In this document: one piece after another, positions 1 through 9,297 of the stretch
How positions within the stretch are numbered: position 1 is the stretch's first letter
Layout: each line of letters begins with the position of its first letter
DNA from: an uncultured Aquimarina sp.
GTDB lineage: Bacteria > Bacteroidota > Bacteroidia > Flavobacteriales > Flavobacteriaceae
Length of the DNA stretch: 64,000 nt
Direction of reading: 5' to 3'
Assembly: GCA_947500545.1 (NCBI GenBank)
Contig: CANMSO010000010.1
Span: 62,001-126,000 of the forward strand
The notes under the pieces: model-generated
What the model was told of the DNA's origin: nothing
Seen by the model: the letters and a program-made list of their open reading frames with translations, nothing else
Database searches by the model: none
Position numbers and translations under genes: made by a program

Positions 1-2149
1 TTTAAATGGTGGTAGTGAAAAGGCGAAGTATAATTTAAGTTTTTCCCAACTGCAACAAGATGGAGTATTTATTGACACAGGTTTTACCCGAACTACGCTC
101 AATGTAAATACTGATGGTAGTATTGCTAACTGGATAGATGTAGGACAAACACTTGCATTGTCGCACAATGAAACAATATTTCCGGAATCTGCAGGTGGTA
201 GAGATCCTTTGCAAAATATTATTGGGCAAGCGCCATATATACCTGTAGTTACTGATAATGGTCTTTTTGGTGGTACTAGTGCATTAGATCTTAACGACTC
301 TAGAAATCAAATAAGGATACAAAATAATCAGGATAATTTGACAAGATTTACATCCGTAATTGGTAGTATTTTTGCAAATTTCAAATTAGCTAAAGGACTG
401 TCATTTAGGTCTCAATTCGGGCTTAATGCTAACTTGTTGCTACAGGATTCCCAGATCAGAGCATTTGCCGAAGATGGTGGAAGGTTTGCAAATCCAATTA
501 ATTTTATAACAAAAGGAAGACAAACATTATCCCAAACAATCTTCACTAATACTTTGACATTTGACAGGGATTTTGAAAAACACTCTATAAATTTCTCTGC
601 TGTGCTAGAGCAAACAAAAATAAGGTTGGAGTCAGCCTCTATTTCTGATAATAATGAGCTGTCTCCAGATATTCCTGAAGCGTTTTCACCTAATGCAAGA
701 GCTACTTCTTTTTCAGTTCCAGAAAACCTGAATTCCATTCTTTTTCTTGGAGGATATGAGTATGATAACCGATACTCAGTCAGTGCTTCTGGAAGACGGG
801 ATACTTCATCAAGATTTTCACCTGAGAATGCCTCGGAATGGTTTTTTTCTGGAGCACTAGGGTGGAATGTATCTAATGAACCTTTTTTCGACATCAAAGC
901 CATTAATAGCCTAAAACTTAGGGCAAGTTATGGCGAAACAGGAAACAATAGAACAGGAAACTCCGTAAATGCTTTCTTGCCATCACTAGGTCTAAACTTT
1001 CCTTCATCGATAGGAGATGAGACTTCGCCTGGTATTAGTCCAAATAATGCGGCAAATCCCGATTTACGATGGGAAACACAGATTAAGCAAAACTATGGTT
1101 TAAATCTAGGCGTGTTAAATGATCAGATACAATTTAGTGTTGACTATTTCAAGAATAGAAGTGAAGATCTTTTGATTCCTGTAGAGCTAGCCTCTTCTTC
1201 GGGAATTCCAGGAAACGCTCAAACAGGATCTACTGTAATAAGAAATGTCGGTGTCGTTGAGGTTGATGGTTTTGAGTTTACCTTAGGTTATAATGATTAC
1301 AAAGGCGATTTTAAGTGGAATTTTTGGGCAAACGTAACTACCGCTCAAAACATTGTTGAGAGTCTTGGTGCATCAGGTGAGCCAATAGAAAGAGCAAGAC
1401 TTAATCCTCCTTTTGCTTCTGCCTTAAATAGATTGGCTGTTGGTGAAGCTCCATTTCACTTTTTTGGTTTAGTGGCAAACGGAGTTTATTCTACCCAAGA
1501 GCAGGTAGATGCGGAGTTGCCCAACAACAATGCTGCTGCTGTTCCGGTTCAACCTGGTGACGTAAGATATCGAGATCTTAATGGAGATGGACTGATTAGT
1601 TTGGACGATAGGGCCGTTATTGGAGACCCTAATCCAGATTTTACATATGCTATTAATCTTAGAGCAGAATATAAGGATTGGGATTTTAATATCTTATTTA
1701 ATGGAGTGCAAGGTGTGGATGTTTTTAATAGTAATATATATTATTTAGAAGGTTTAGATAACGGACTAAACTATGGTACGCGAGTATTGCGCAGATGGCA
1801 AAATCCTGGCGATATTACAGATATACCACGATTTAGATTTGGATCAAACATTAATAATGAAATTTCTTCAAGATATATAGAAGATGCTTCTTATCTTAGG
1901 TTGAGAAATGTTACTGTTGGATATAATTTTCCAAGCAGCTTGATAAATAAGTCAGGAGATGGGATAATTAAAAAGTTAAGGATTTATGTGCAAGGACAGA
2001 ACTTGTTAACACTTACTAATTATACTGGGCTAGATCCTGAAATAGCCCCTTTCTATAATGCACAAGGTTTAGTGGATGGATTAGGTATTGATAGAAGTGC
2101 CCAACCAAGACCAATTACCGTATTGAGCGGAATTCAAATAGAATTTTAA
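1..2149 (+). CDS. SusC/RagA-family TonB-dependent outer-membrane receptor (5'-partial)
   Basis: This is the C-terminal part of a SusC-type TonB-dependent transporter that imports oligosaccharides across the outer membrane together with its SusD partner. The reading frame is open from base 2 with no start, so the signal peptide, carboxypeptidase-like domain and plug lie outside the window. What is present is the beta-barrel: alternating aromatic strands, the family-typical stretch DLNGDGLISLDDRAVIGDPN, and the C-terminal LRNVTVGYNFP and VQGQNLLTLTNYTG motifs. It ends in IQIEF, with the terminal aromatic residue expected of an outer-membrane barrel. The susD gene starts 18 bp later, so the two are one transcription unit. 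Xylan-derived oligosaccharides are the likely substrate, inferred from the GH10, GH5 and xylose genes nearby. Family assignment is firm; substrate is inference. Confidence 0.95.
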   Translation, partial: LNGGSEKAKYNLSFSQLQQDGVFIDTGFTRTTLNVNTDGSIANWIDVGQTLALSHNETIFPESAGGRDPLQNIIGQAPYIPVVTDNGLFGGTSALDLNDSRNQIRIQNNQDNLTRFTSVIGSIFANFKLAKGLSFRSQFGLNANLLLQDSQIRAFAEDGGRFANPINFITKGRQTLSQTIFTNTLTFDRDFEKHSINFSAVLEQTKIRLESASISDNNELSPDIPEAFSPNARATSFSVPENLNSILFLGGYEYDNRYSVSASGRRDTSSRFSPENASEWFFSGALGWNVSNEPFFDIKAINSLKLRASYGETGNNRTGNSVNAFLPSLGLNFPSSIGDETSPGISPNNAANPDLRWETQIKQNYGLNLGVLNDQIQFSVDYFKNRSEDLLIPVELASSSGIPGNAQTGSTVIRNVGVVEVDGFEFTLGYNDYKGDFKWNFWANVTTAQNIVESLGASGEPIERARLNPPFASALNRLAVGEAPFHFFGLVANGVYSTQEQVDAELPNNNAAAVPVQPGDVRYRDLNGDGLISLDDRAVIGDPNPDFTYAINLRAEYKDWDFNILFNGVQGVDVFNSNIYYLEGLDNGLNYGTRVLRRWQNPGDITDIPRFRFGSNINNEISSRYIEDASYLRLRNVTVGYNFPSSLINKSGDGIIKKLRIYVQGQNLLTLTNYTGLDPEIAPFYNAQGLVDGLGIDRSAQPRPITVLSGIQIEF

Positions 2150-2167
2150 ATTAATAGAATTGTTAAG

Positions 2168-3712
2168 ATGAAAAAAATCAGTAATTATTTTTTAAAGTGT
2201 ATAGCATCGTTCTCTTTGCTATTGCTTGTAGCATGTGATGAAGATGTCCCTGTGGAAAACACAAATGCATTGAATCCTGAGATTTTCTTTGAATCATTAA
2301 GTCAGGTAGAAAGTGCCGTAAATGCAAGTTATAATCAATTTCAGACTATATATCAACGTGTAGGATACGTTTTCCCTGATGCTATGTCGGATGAGGTAGT
2401 TTCTAGTGGTGATCCAAATTTTGCACCCTATAATAGATTTGAGTTCAATGCAACTCTCGATAATATTGCCCTTTATTGGACTGCATGCTATAACGGTGTG
2501 GGAGCTTGTAATTTTGTAATAGGTAATGAGGAAAGGATGAGAACTAATTCAGCCACTTCAGATTTTACGAACGAGGATATTGATAATGCATTGGGTCAAG
2601 CTTATTTCCTGAGGGCGCTCTATTATTATCACTTGGTCAAGCGTTTTGGTGGCGTACCACTAAAACTTGATTTAGCTACTGCAATTGATGATGAGCCAAG
2701 AGCTACTACTGAACAGGTTTACGGGCAAATTATAGCAGATTTACAATTATCAACCCAACTATCTTTATCTAAAGGTGTTACAGAAGTTGGAAGAGTTACA
2801 AAAGAAGCAGCTTTTGGCTTATTGGGCAAAATTTACTTACATAGGGAAATGTATTCAGAAGCTCAACAAGCCTTTAGAAATGTGGTTAATCATAATTTAC
2901 TTCCTTTAGATCAATATAGGGATAACTTTAGTGAGTCTGGAGAGCATAATGATGAATCAATGTTTGAAATAGGATACAATGGTGAAGTGGGAACTGAGCA
3001 AGAACGTTGGGCGCAAACTGGTATAGGAACTTCAGAAGTAACTTTTCATTCTCAAGACTATACAGGATGGGCCAATGCAAGGCCATCGTCTAAAGTCATT
3101 TCGGAGTTTGAAGACGATGATCCTAGACTAGATGTAGCTATACTTATTGATAGCGATAATACTTATGGGCCTGGTGATGCGTTTCAGTTTCCTTGTTCTG
3201 GGTGCGTGGGAGGTCCGGTTTGGTATAAATTTTCGCAATTGTATGATGAGCAAAATATTTCAGAAAACAGCGGTGTTAATACAAGAATACTTAGATATGC
3301 CGATATTATTTTAATGCAGGCCGAGGTTGAAATGAATTTGGGAAATAACACTGCTGCTGTCGGTTTTCTAAATCAGATAAGAGACCGAGCAGAAATGCCA
3401 AGATACGGTACAGCAACTATGGATGCAAGAGGTTTTCCTGTAAATACATCAGATCAAATTTTTAGAGCCATAGTTCACGAAAGATTTGTAGAACTTTGTG
3501 GGGAACAGGTGCGGTTTGATGATTTGGTTAGATGGAATTTAGATGACCAAGAATTATCTGTTTTCCCAGATGAAAATTTCAACAATCCTGATCCATCACT
3601 TCAGGTTGTTAGAAATTATGATCCTGCAGTTCATCGTGTAATGCCCATCCCGCAAAATGAAATTGATAGTAACACACAAATAGGACCGGGTGATCAGAAT
3701 ACTGGATATTAG
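2168..3712 (+). CDS. SusD/RagB-family nutrient-binding outer-membrane lipoprotein
   Basis: SusD-like surface lipoprotein of 514 aa that caps the SusC barrel and binds the incoming glycan. It starts with a lipoprotein signal peptide (lipobox LLVAC, lipidated Cys23, followed by acidic DEDVP). The N-terminal RagB/SusD TPR-like region includes the typical AYFLRALYYYHLVKRFGGVPL segment at about residues 155-180. The C-terminal SusD domain carries ILMQAEVEMN, FLNQIRDRAEMP and the hallmark HERFVELCGEQVRFDDLVRW. It ends with the usual PIPQNEIDSN..GPGDQN block. It lies 18 bp after susC. Ligand specificity cannot be read from sequence; xylo-oligosaccharide is inferred from the locus. Confidence 0.96.
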   Translation: MKKISNYFLKCIASFSLLLLVACDEDVPVENTNALNPEIFFESLSQVESAVNASYNQFQTIYQRVGYVFPDAMSDEVVSSGDPNFAPYNRFEFNATLDNIALYWTACYNGVGACNFVIGNEERMRTNSATSDFTNEDIDNALGQAYFLRALYYYHLVKRFGGVPLKLDLATAIDDEPRATTEQVYGQIIADLQLSTQLSLSKGVTEVGRVTKEAAFGLLGKIYLHREMYSEAQQAFRNVVNHNLLPLDQYRDNFSESGEHNDESMFEIGYNGEVGTEQERWAQTGIGTSEVTFHSQDYTGWANARPSSKVISEFEDDDPRLDVAILIDSDNTYGPGDAFQFPCSGCVGGPVWYKFSQLYDEQNISENSGVNTRILRYADIILMQAEVEMNLGNNTAAVGFLNQIRDRAEMPRYGTATMDARGFPVNTSDQIFRAIVHERFVELCGEQVRFDDLVRWNLDDQELSVFPDENFNNPDPSLQVVRNYDPAVHRVMPIPQNEIDSNTQIGPGDQNTGY

Positions 3713-3832
3713 AAATTGAGTTAGTTGGTTTATTTAAACGGGCGAAAATTTTCTTTTCACTCATTTATTTTTATTTTAACACAGTTGAAGTTAGATATTT
3801 AATAGGAATAAGATATATAAAATGAAGGAACT

Positions 3833-6800
3833 ATGTTAAGAGCACCATTAATACTGTTTTGTGTTTTTATGTTCCTAGGTTGTGGCGATGGAGAACATAT
3901 TGGTGAAAAGGATCAAATCAAAACTTTGAAAGGTAAGATTTTTACCAAGCTTTCGCCTGAGGATACAAGAATAGCTTTTGAAAATAGATTAGTAGAGAAT
4001 GATACGTTAAACTATTTTACATATCCCTACATATATATGGGAGGAGGAGTTTCTGCTGGAGATATAAATAACGATGGTCTGACTGATCTTTTTTTTTCAG
4101 GAAATATGGTGGACAATAAGCTCTACCTTAACAAAGGAAACCTGAAATTTAAAGATATTGCGTTGGAATCTGGCCTTGTTGGAGACAAAAGATGGTATAC
4201 AGGAACAACTATGGCAGATGTTAATGGAGACGGACTAATGGATATTTACTGCTTAGTTGCTGGCCAGTCTGGAAATAAAAAGAACCAGCTCTTTATTAAT
4301 CAAGGTGATAATACATTTGAAGAACGTGCAGCCGATTTTGGTTTAGACGATGCTGGTAATAGTGTTGACGCTACCTTTTTTGATTTCGATAAAGATGGAG
4401 ATCTTGATGTGTATGTAGCGAATTACCCAATTACACCATTTGAATATAATAGCTATCATTATAAAATGCGGATGGATAGAGTAACCGATGTGGAAACGGA
4501 TAACCTTTACAGAAATGATGGTGATCGATTTACAAAAATTACAGAATCTGCGGGTATTAAGCTATACAGTCTATCCTTGAGTGTTACAGCCTCAGATTTA
4601 AATGAGGACGGCTGGACCGATCTTTATCTTTCTAATGATTTTGGCACACCAGATTGCCTATACATCAATCAAAAAGATGGTACGTTTAAGAACGAAATCA
4701 AGAATGCAACTGCACATACCTCATTTTATGGAATGGGTGTCGATATTGCCGACTTTAATAACGACGGACACTTCGATATCATCCAAATGGATATGGATGC
4801 AGCGTCAAATAGACGTTCTAAGGCTAATATGGCCAGTATGAATCCTGAAGTCTTCGAAAATATTGAGCGCGTAGGATTCCAGTATCAGTTTATGCAAAAT
4901 TCGCTTCAAATGAATTCAGGGTTCAATTATCAAGGTGTTCCTAAATTTAAAGATATTTCTCGTTTAGCTGGTGTTTCATCAACAGATTGGAGCTGGGCTC
5001 CTCTATTAGCGGATTTTAATAATGATGGTTATAAAGATCTATTTGTATCTAATGGCACTAGAAGAGAAATCAATAACAAAGATTATTTTGAAAATCTTAA
5101 AGGTGAAAAAAAACATAAAGATAGTTTGTTAAAGAAAAGCCTTAGTATTCCTGCAGAACCTATTGATAACTATATGTTTAAGAATAATGGAGACCTGACG
5201 TTTTCAAAAAGTAATACGGATTGGGGTATTGAGGATAAGGGTTTTTCAAATGGTGCTGTTTATGTAGATTTAGACAATGATGGAGATCTGGAAGTGGTTA
5301 CTAACAATATAGACAAAGTAGCTTCGTTATTTGAAAATCATAGTTCTAAGATCAACAATCATATTACAGTAGCTTTTAAAGGGAGCCAAAAAAATAAATT
5401 TGGTTTAGGGACTAAAGTATATGTCTTTCACAATAACGTTCGTCAGGTTCAAGAAGTTTCATTAAGTCGAGGTTTTCAATCCTCTGTGGCACCAAAACTC
5501 CATTTTGGTTTAGGTAAAGATGACATGATTGACAGCCTAATTGTAATATGGCCTAATCAAAAAATGCAAAAATTAACAGATTTGAAAGTCAACACAAGCT
5601 TAGTGTTGGATTTTGAACTAGCTAAGGATAGTTTTAAAAAGCATAATTTAAATAATAAATTATTTGAAAGTTATTCAGATACCTTAGCGCTTTATAAGCA
5701 TAAAGAGAATATCTACGATGACTTTAAAAAAGAAATCCTTTTACCTCACAAAACTTCTCAATTTGGCCCAGGTTTAGCCGTTGGCGATTTAAATGGTGAT
5801 GGTTTAGATGATTTTTATATTGGCGCTGCATCAAAATACCCAGGGGGAATGTTTTTTCAAAAGGCTGATGGTTCCTTTGAGCAGCAAAAGTTGAGAATCT
5901 TATTAGAGGATAGAAAGCATGAAGATATTGGCGCGCTCATTTTTGATACTGATAATGACGGGGATAATGACCTTTACATTGTTAGTGGTGGAAATGAATT
6001 TAAAAAAAGGTCGCCAATGTTACAAGATAGACTTTACATTAATCAAGGAGATGGTACTTTCGTTAAAAGCCGCACTGCATTGCCGCCAATATATGAGAGT
6101 GGGAGTAGGGTTTATGCCTGTGATTATGATAAAGACGGAGACGAAGATTTATTTGTAGGTGGAAGACTTGTTCCTGGAAATTATCCTTATCCTGCTTCAA
6201 GCTATATCCTAGAGAATGTAAGTAAATCAGGTATGCCTAAATTTATCAACGTAACCCATAAAGTTGCGGCAGTCTTTGATCAATTAGGTCTGGTTACATC
6301 TGCGCAATGGTTAGACTACGATAATGATGGATGGAAAGATTTGGCCGTTACTGGTGAATGGATGAAACTGAGAATCTTTAAGAATAATAAAGGGTCTGTC
6401 TTCAAAGAAGTGACTGAGAATCTTGGTTTGGATAATACCATGGGTTGGTGGTTTAGTCTTAAAGCGAATGATATTGATAATGATGGTGATATGGACCTCA
6501 TTGCAGGAAATCTTGGTGAAAATTACAAGTATAAAGCTTCTGATAACGAAACTTTCGATATTTTTTTAAATGATTTTGATGGAAATAAGACTAATGACAT
6601 TGTTTTGAGTTATTATAATGAAGGTGAACAATATCCTGTAAGAGGCAGAGAATGTTCGGCACAACAGATGCCATCAATTAAAAAGAAGTTTAAAAATTAC
6701 AATGACTTCTCTGAAGCTACTTTAGTGGATGTATATGATGAAAAAAAACTTGAGAACAGTGTTCATTACAAGGTGTCGTCTTTTAAAAGTGCTATATTTC

Positions 6801-7159
6801 TTAATCAAAATGGTAAGTTTACAAGGAGTGATTTGCCGTTAAAAGCCCAAATAGCACCTACAAATCAGATTTTAATTGAAGATTTTGATTTGGATGGTAT
6901 AAATGATATGGTTCTTGGAGGCAATCTATATGCTTCAGAAGTTGAAACACCTAGGGCAGATGCTGGTCATGGTACGTTTCTAAAAGGGTCAAAAGATTTG
7001 AATTTCGAAACATTAGATCCAAAGGACACAGGGCTTTTTATTGATGGTGATGTTAAAGACTTAGCCTCTATTACAATACAGGGTAAACCATATATATTAG
7101 TAGCTAAAAACAACGATTTTTTGAAATTTATCGTTGTAAAGCGTAAAATAGTTCACTAG
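3833..7159 (+). CDS. FG-GAP/VCBS repeat lipoprotein with central UnbV/ASPIC domain
   Basis: A 1108-aa surface or periplasmic lipoprotein (signal peptide ending FLGC, lipidated Cys17). It is built of FG-GAP/VCBS beta-propeller repeats with calcium-loop signatures such as DINNDGLTDLFF, DVNGDGLMDIY, DFDKDGDLDVY, DLNEDGWTDLYL and DFNNDGYKDLF in the first half. A UnbV/ASPIC-type domain follows at about residues 519-590 (KFGLGTKVYVF, LHFGLG, LIVIWPNQ), and then a second propeller block (DLNGDGLDDFYIG, DYDKDGDEDLFVG, DIDNDGDMDLIAG, DFDLDGINDMVLGG). Proteins of this layout are common beside SusC/SusD pairs in marine Bacteroidota, where a role in glycan binding is assumed but not proved. It follows susD after 120 bp and ends before a large hairpin at 7184-7224. 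No catalytic motif was recognised. Confidence 0.9.
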   Translation: MLRAPLILFCVFMFLGCGDGEHIGEKDQIKTLKGKIFTKLSPEDTRIAFENRLVENDTLNYFTYPYIYMGGGVSAGDINNDGLTDLFFSGNMVDNKLYLNKGNLKFKDIALESGLVGDKRWYTGTTMADVNGDGLMDIYCLVAGQSGNKKNQLFINQGDNTFEERAADFGLDDAGNSVDATFFDFDKDGDLDVYVANYPITPFEYNSYHYKMRMDRVTDVETDNLYRNDGDRFTKITESAGIKLYSLSLSVTASDLNEDGWTDLYLSNDFGTPDCLYINQKDGTFKNEIKNATAHTSFYGMGVDIADFNNDGHFDIIQMDMDAASNRRSKANMASMNPEVFENIERVGFQYQFMQNSLQMNSGFNYQGVPKFKDISRLAGVSSTDWSWAPLLADFNNDGYKDLFVSNGTRREINNKDYFENLKGEKKHKDSLLKKSLSIPAEPIDNYMFKNNGDLTFSKSNTDWGIEDKGFSNGAVYVDLDNDGDLEVVTNNIDKVASLFENHSSKINNHITVAFKGSQKNKFGLGTKVYVFHNNVRQVQEVSLSRGFQSSVAPKLHFGLGKDDMIDSLIVIWPNQKMQKLTDLKVNTSLVLDFELAKDSFKKHNLNNKLFESYSDTLALYKHKENIYDDFKKEILLPHKTSQFGPGLAVGDLNGDGLDDFYIGAASKYPGGMFFQKADGSFEQQKLRILLEDRKHEDIGALIFDTDNDGDNDLYIVSGGNEFKKRSPMLQDRLYINQGDGTFVKSRTALPPIYESGSRVYACDYDKDGDEDLFVGGRLVPGNYPYPASSYILENVSKSGMPKFINVTHKVAAVFDQLGLVTSAQWLDYDNDGWKDLAVTGEWMKLRIFKNNKGSVFKEVTENLGLDNTMGWWFSLKANDIDNDGDMDLIAGNLGENYKYKASDNETFDIFLNDFDGNKTNDIVLSYYNEGEQYPVRGRECSAQQMPSIKKKFKNYNDFSEATLVDVYDEKKLENSVHYKVSSFKSAIFLNQNGKFTRSDLPLKAQIAPTNQILIEDFDLDGINDMVLGGNLYASEVETPRADAGHGTFLKGSKDLNFETLDPKDTGLFIDGDVKDLASITIQGKPYILVAKNNDFLKFIVVKRKIVH

Positions 7160-7183
7160 GGTGACGAACCAAGCAGAAGAATA

Positions 7184-7224
7184 AGTAACAATAGGGGGCT
7201 TCCGAAGAAGTCCTTTTTGTTACT
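7184..7224 (+). terminator. Long stem-loop terminator between convergent genes
   Basis: The arms AGTAACAA...AGGGGGCTTC and GAAGTCCTTT...TTGTTACT pair into an 18-bp stem with a 4-base CGAA loop, three G-T wobbles and one bulged T at 7192. A T5 run lies inside the right arm. It stands 24 bp after the FG-GAP gene and on the downstream side of the convergent GH5 gene, so it probably ends transcription of the SusCD unit. The whole gap 7160-7407 holds nothing else recognisable. Confidence 0.7.
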
Positions 7225-7407
7225 GTATAAGATTAATCATATTGCTAAGAAGTAGTCCCAAAGCAAAGCTTATCCTCTTCTTATTATTCGTTGAGAAGAT
7301 CAAAAATTAATTTAACTAAATACACCAACCATATTGACAACATTACCGAGAATCGATGATTTTTCGTTCTAAATGAATTTGTCTAAAAAACTTGATCATT
7401 TGTTGAA

Positions 7408-8559
7408 TTAATCGTAGGGTTCTATAATCACATCGACTATCTCGCCAAATGGCCAAGTCATATTTTGCCTATTGAATATAGCTAAACCATCATTTGAAAC
7501 TCCGCTATTACCATTGTCCCACCAGATACTTGCTATACCTCTTGATGCAGCGGCTTGAGCATAATAAGATGCATGTACTAGACGGTCCGATAAATTATTT
7601 TGGTTTCCAGAGCTCCATTCTCCCAATACAACAGCTTTACCATTATCAATAAATTTGGTTTTTATTTTATCCATCTCTATATCCAATTGCTGCTTGTCAC
7701 TATCTGTACCCCAAGTACTATCTGTGCCTCCTAGAGTAAAGGGAAAAGGGAAATAAGAGTGGAGTGATATTATTGTTTTATCATCGTTGTTAGGAATTAC
7801 CAAATCATTCAAAGCTTGAGGTAAGGTGCTGGCTGCATAGGTAGAAATCATGATTTGTCTAGAGCTATTATTTCCTCCTGTGGCTCTTATGGCATCTAAA
7901 CCTGCTTTGTGGTACTGATTCACCATTTCTCTTCCTTCGGCTGTTCCACCTGTCCATTCTTCAGGTGTGTTTTCATAACGAGGTTCGTTTAACGTTTCAA
8001 AAATGACATAATCACTATAATTTTTGAATCTATTAGCAATTTGTGTCCATAGTTTTGAAAGTCTATTCTTTACTGCATCTCCATTTTCGTATGTAGGAAT
8101 TATCCAAGTATCATCATGATGCACATTTATAATTACATACATATTATTGGCTCTTACATAATTAACCACTTCTTCAACTCGATCTAACCAAGCTCTCTCA
8201 ACAATATAATTGGGTCCAGGGCCTTGGTGAAAACGCCAAGTAACAGGTACTCTTACGGTATTAAAACCTCTATCAGAAATCTCATCAATTAAAGCTCTTG
8301 TGGTAACTGGATTACCCCAAAAAGTTTCATCCGGCCCTTCAACATCGAGACTATTTCCTAAGTTCCAACCCGCTTTCATTTCGGCGACAATTTCAAAAGA
8401 TGACATATTTCTCATATCACCATTGTCAAATTCACTTGCAAAGCCATCACTACCTTCATTTGGATTCTCCTCTTGTTGAACCATAGTTACATTCATGTTG
8501 GGTTTATCGCAGGAGATGGCAAAAATTAAAACAGCAAATATTAATAAATAAAGTTTCAT
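7408..8559 (-). CDS. GH5-family endo-glycanase lipoprotein
   Basis: A 383-aa glycoside hydrolase of family 5, a retaining (beta/alpha)8 enzyme, exported as a lipoprotein (lipobox FAISC, Cys17). The acid/base is Glu192 in ETLNEPR and the nucleophile is Glu314 in VVLGEWSS. Other family marks are AGWNLGNSLD at residues 63-72, NTVRVPVTW near 100-108, INVHHDD near 144-150 and SLHSYFPF. The AGWNLGNSLD/FWGNP start is typical of endo-acting members (cellulase, xyloglucanase, xylanase, as in subfamily 4), but the subfamily assignment is from memory. It runs opposite to its neighbours, with an exact TAnnTTTG -7 element upstream. In this locus it would cut beta-1,4-glycan at the cell surface; the exact substrate is unknown. 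Confidence 0.92.
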   Translation of the reverse strand: MKLYLLIFAVLIFAISCDKPNMNVTMVQQEENPNEGSDGFASEFDNGDMRNMSSFEIVAEMKAGWNLGNSLDVEGPDETFWGNPVTTRALIDEISDRGFNTVRVPVTWRFHQGPGPNYIVERAWLDRVEEVVNYVRANNMYVIINVHHDDTWIIPTYENGDAVKNRLSKLWTQIANRFKNYSDYVIFETLNEPRYENTPEEWTGGTAEGREMVNQYHKAGLDAIRATGGNNSSRQIMISTYAASTLPQALNDLVIPNNDDKTIISLHSYFPFPFTLGGTDSTWGTDSDKQQLDIEMDKIKTKFIDNGKAVVLGEWSSGNQNNLSDRLVHASYYAQAAASRGIASIWWDNGNSGVSNDGLAIFNRQNMTWPFGEIVDVIIEPYD

Positions 8560-8581
8560 AGCTTTAAATGATTTCTTATTT

Positions 8582-8589
8582 CAAAGTTA
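8582..8589 (-). promoter_or_regulatory. -7 promoter element for the GH5 gene
   Basis: On the minus strand TAACTTTG, an exact match to the Bacteroidota -7 consensus TAnnTTTG, lies 22 bp before the GH5 start codon. The nearest TTG upstream is only about 14 bp away, so the -33 half is not convincing. Confidence 0.45.
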
Positions 8590-8886
8590 GCGAAACAAAG
8601 GGTCAAGCAGGTATCTGTAATGATGTAAAAGCTAAAAGAAATGTAGCATCTGTGCTCTTAAGGTGTTAAATGGATTCCTGAAAATACTTTATGGGTCAAA
8701 TTCAGAACTTGTATTTGAACCAACTTTGAAAAGAAAAGTCATGTCTGTAATCAATAAGAACATCTTTACTATCTATTAGAAAGATGTGAATTTAGTTCAT
8801 CTTTTAAGCCTCAATTGGATTGAGCTCTTAGCCCATAATGTTTTAAACCTTAGGTTAGTTGTATTACGCATCATTTGTGATATAAG

Positions 8887-8915
8887 TTGCGTTATATGTA
8901 GTAACGGTATTTTTT
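8887..8915 (+). promoter_or_regulatory. Candidate promoter for the xyl operon
   Basis: TTG at 8887-8889, an 18-bp spacer, then TATTTTTT at 8908-8915 (7 of 8 to TAnnTTTG). It would start transcription just ahead of the truncated secreted-protein frame and the xylB operon. The rest of the 8590-8961 gap shows no gene. No operator was recognised. Confidence 0.3.
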
Positions 8916-8961
8916 CAGATAAAACTAGATTTATACAGATTAATACTAAATCTAAGAACTT

Positions 8962-9279
8962 ATGCTTAGAAAATTACTTTTACACGCAAAACTTTTTTCT
9001 AGTGTTTTTATTGTTAATGCCCAAAACTTAACAAATCTTGTTTTTGAAACAGAAATTCAACCTTCAGCTATAACAGTGGATATAACTTTTGACTACATAG
9101 GTATCACCGTTGTAGATGTTTTTAAATGGCAGTTATTCCTTGCTCGACTCAACAAAATTCCAGATTGGAGATCAGGACGAAACATAGCGTATAAAGTAAA
9201 TGTTGTGACTGTAATCATTGGATCAGGAACGCAAGCTGTAACTCCTGACGTTTTCAATAATTCGAATTTGTGTTTATAA
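8962..9279 (+). pseudogene. Truncated secreted-protein remnant upstream of xylB
   Basis: An open frame of 105 codons whose product has a plausible signal peptide (LLLHAKLFSSVFIVNAQ) and then one beta-rich domain: VDITFDYIGI, DVFKWQLFLA, PDWRSGRNIAYK, GSGTQAVTPDVFNN. This looks like the first Ig-like repeat of a larger secreted, glycan-associated flavobacterial protein, from general recollection of such repeats and not from a search. It stops abruptly 18 bp before xylB with no sorting domain, so it is more likely the surviving 5' end of a gene than a complete gene. Alternatively it is a small secreted protein that is still expressed in the xyl operon leader. Confidence 0.45.
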
Positions 9280-9297
9280 TTTAATAAATAAAACATA

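Noticed and set aside
412..903. 163-aa frame antisense to susC
   Set aside because: Lies wholly inside a conserved receptor gene on the other strand; a shadow frame. The same holds for the other antisense frames inside long genes.
8786..9031. 81-aa frame ahead of xylB
   Set aside because: No signal, domain or ribosome site; low-complexity Leu/Ile-rich AT sequence overlapping the better candidate at 8962.
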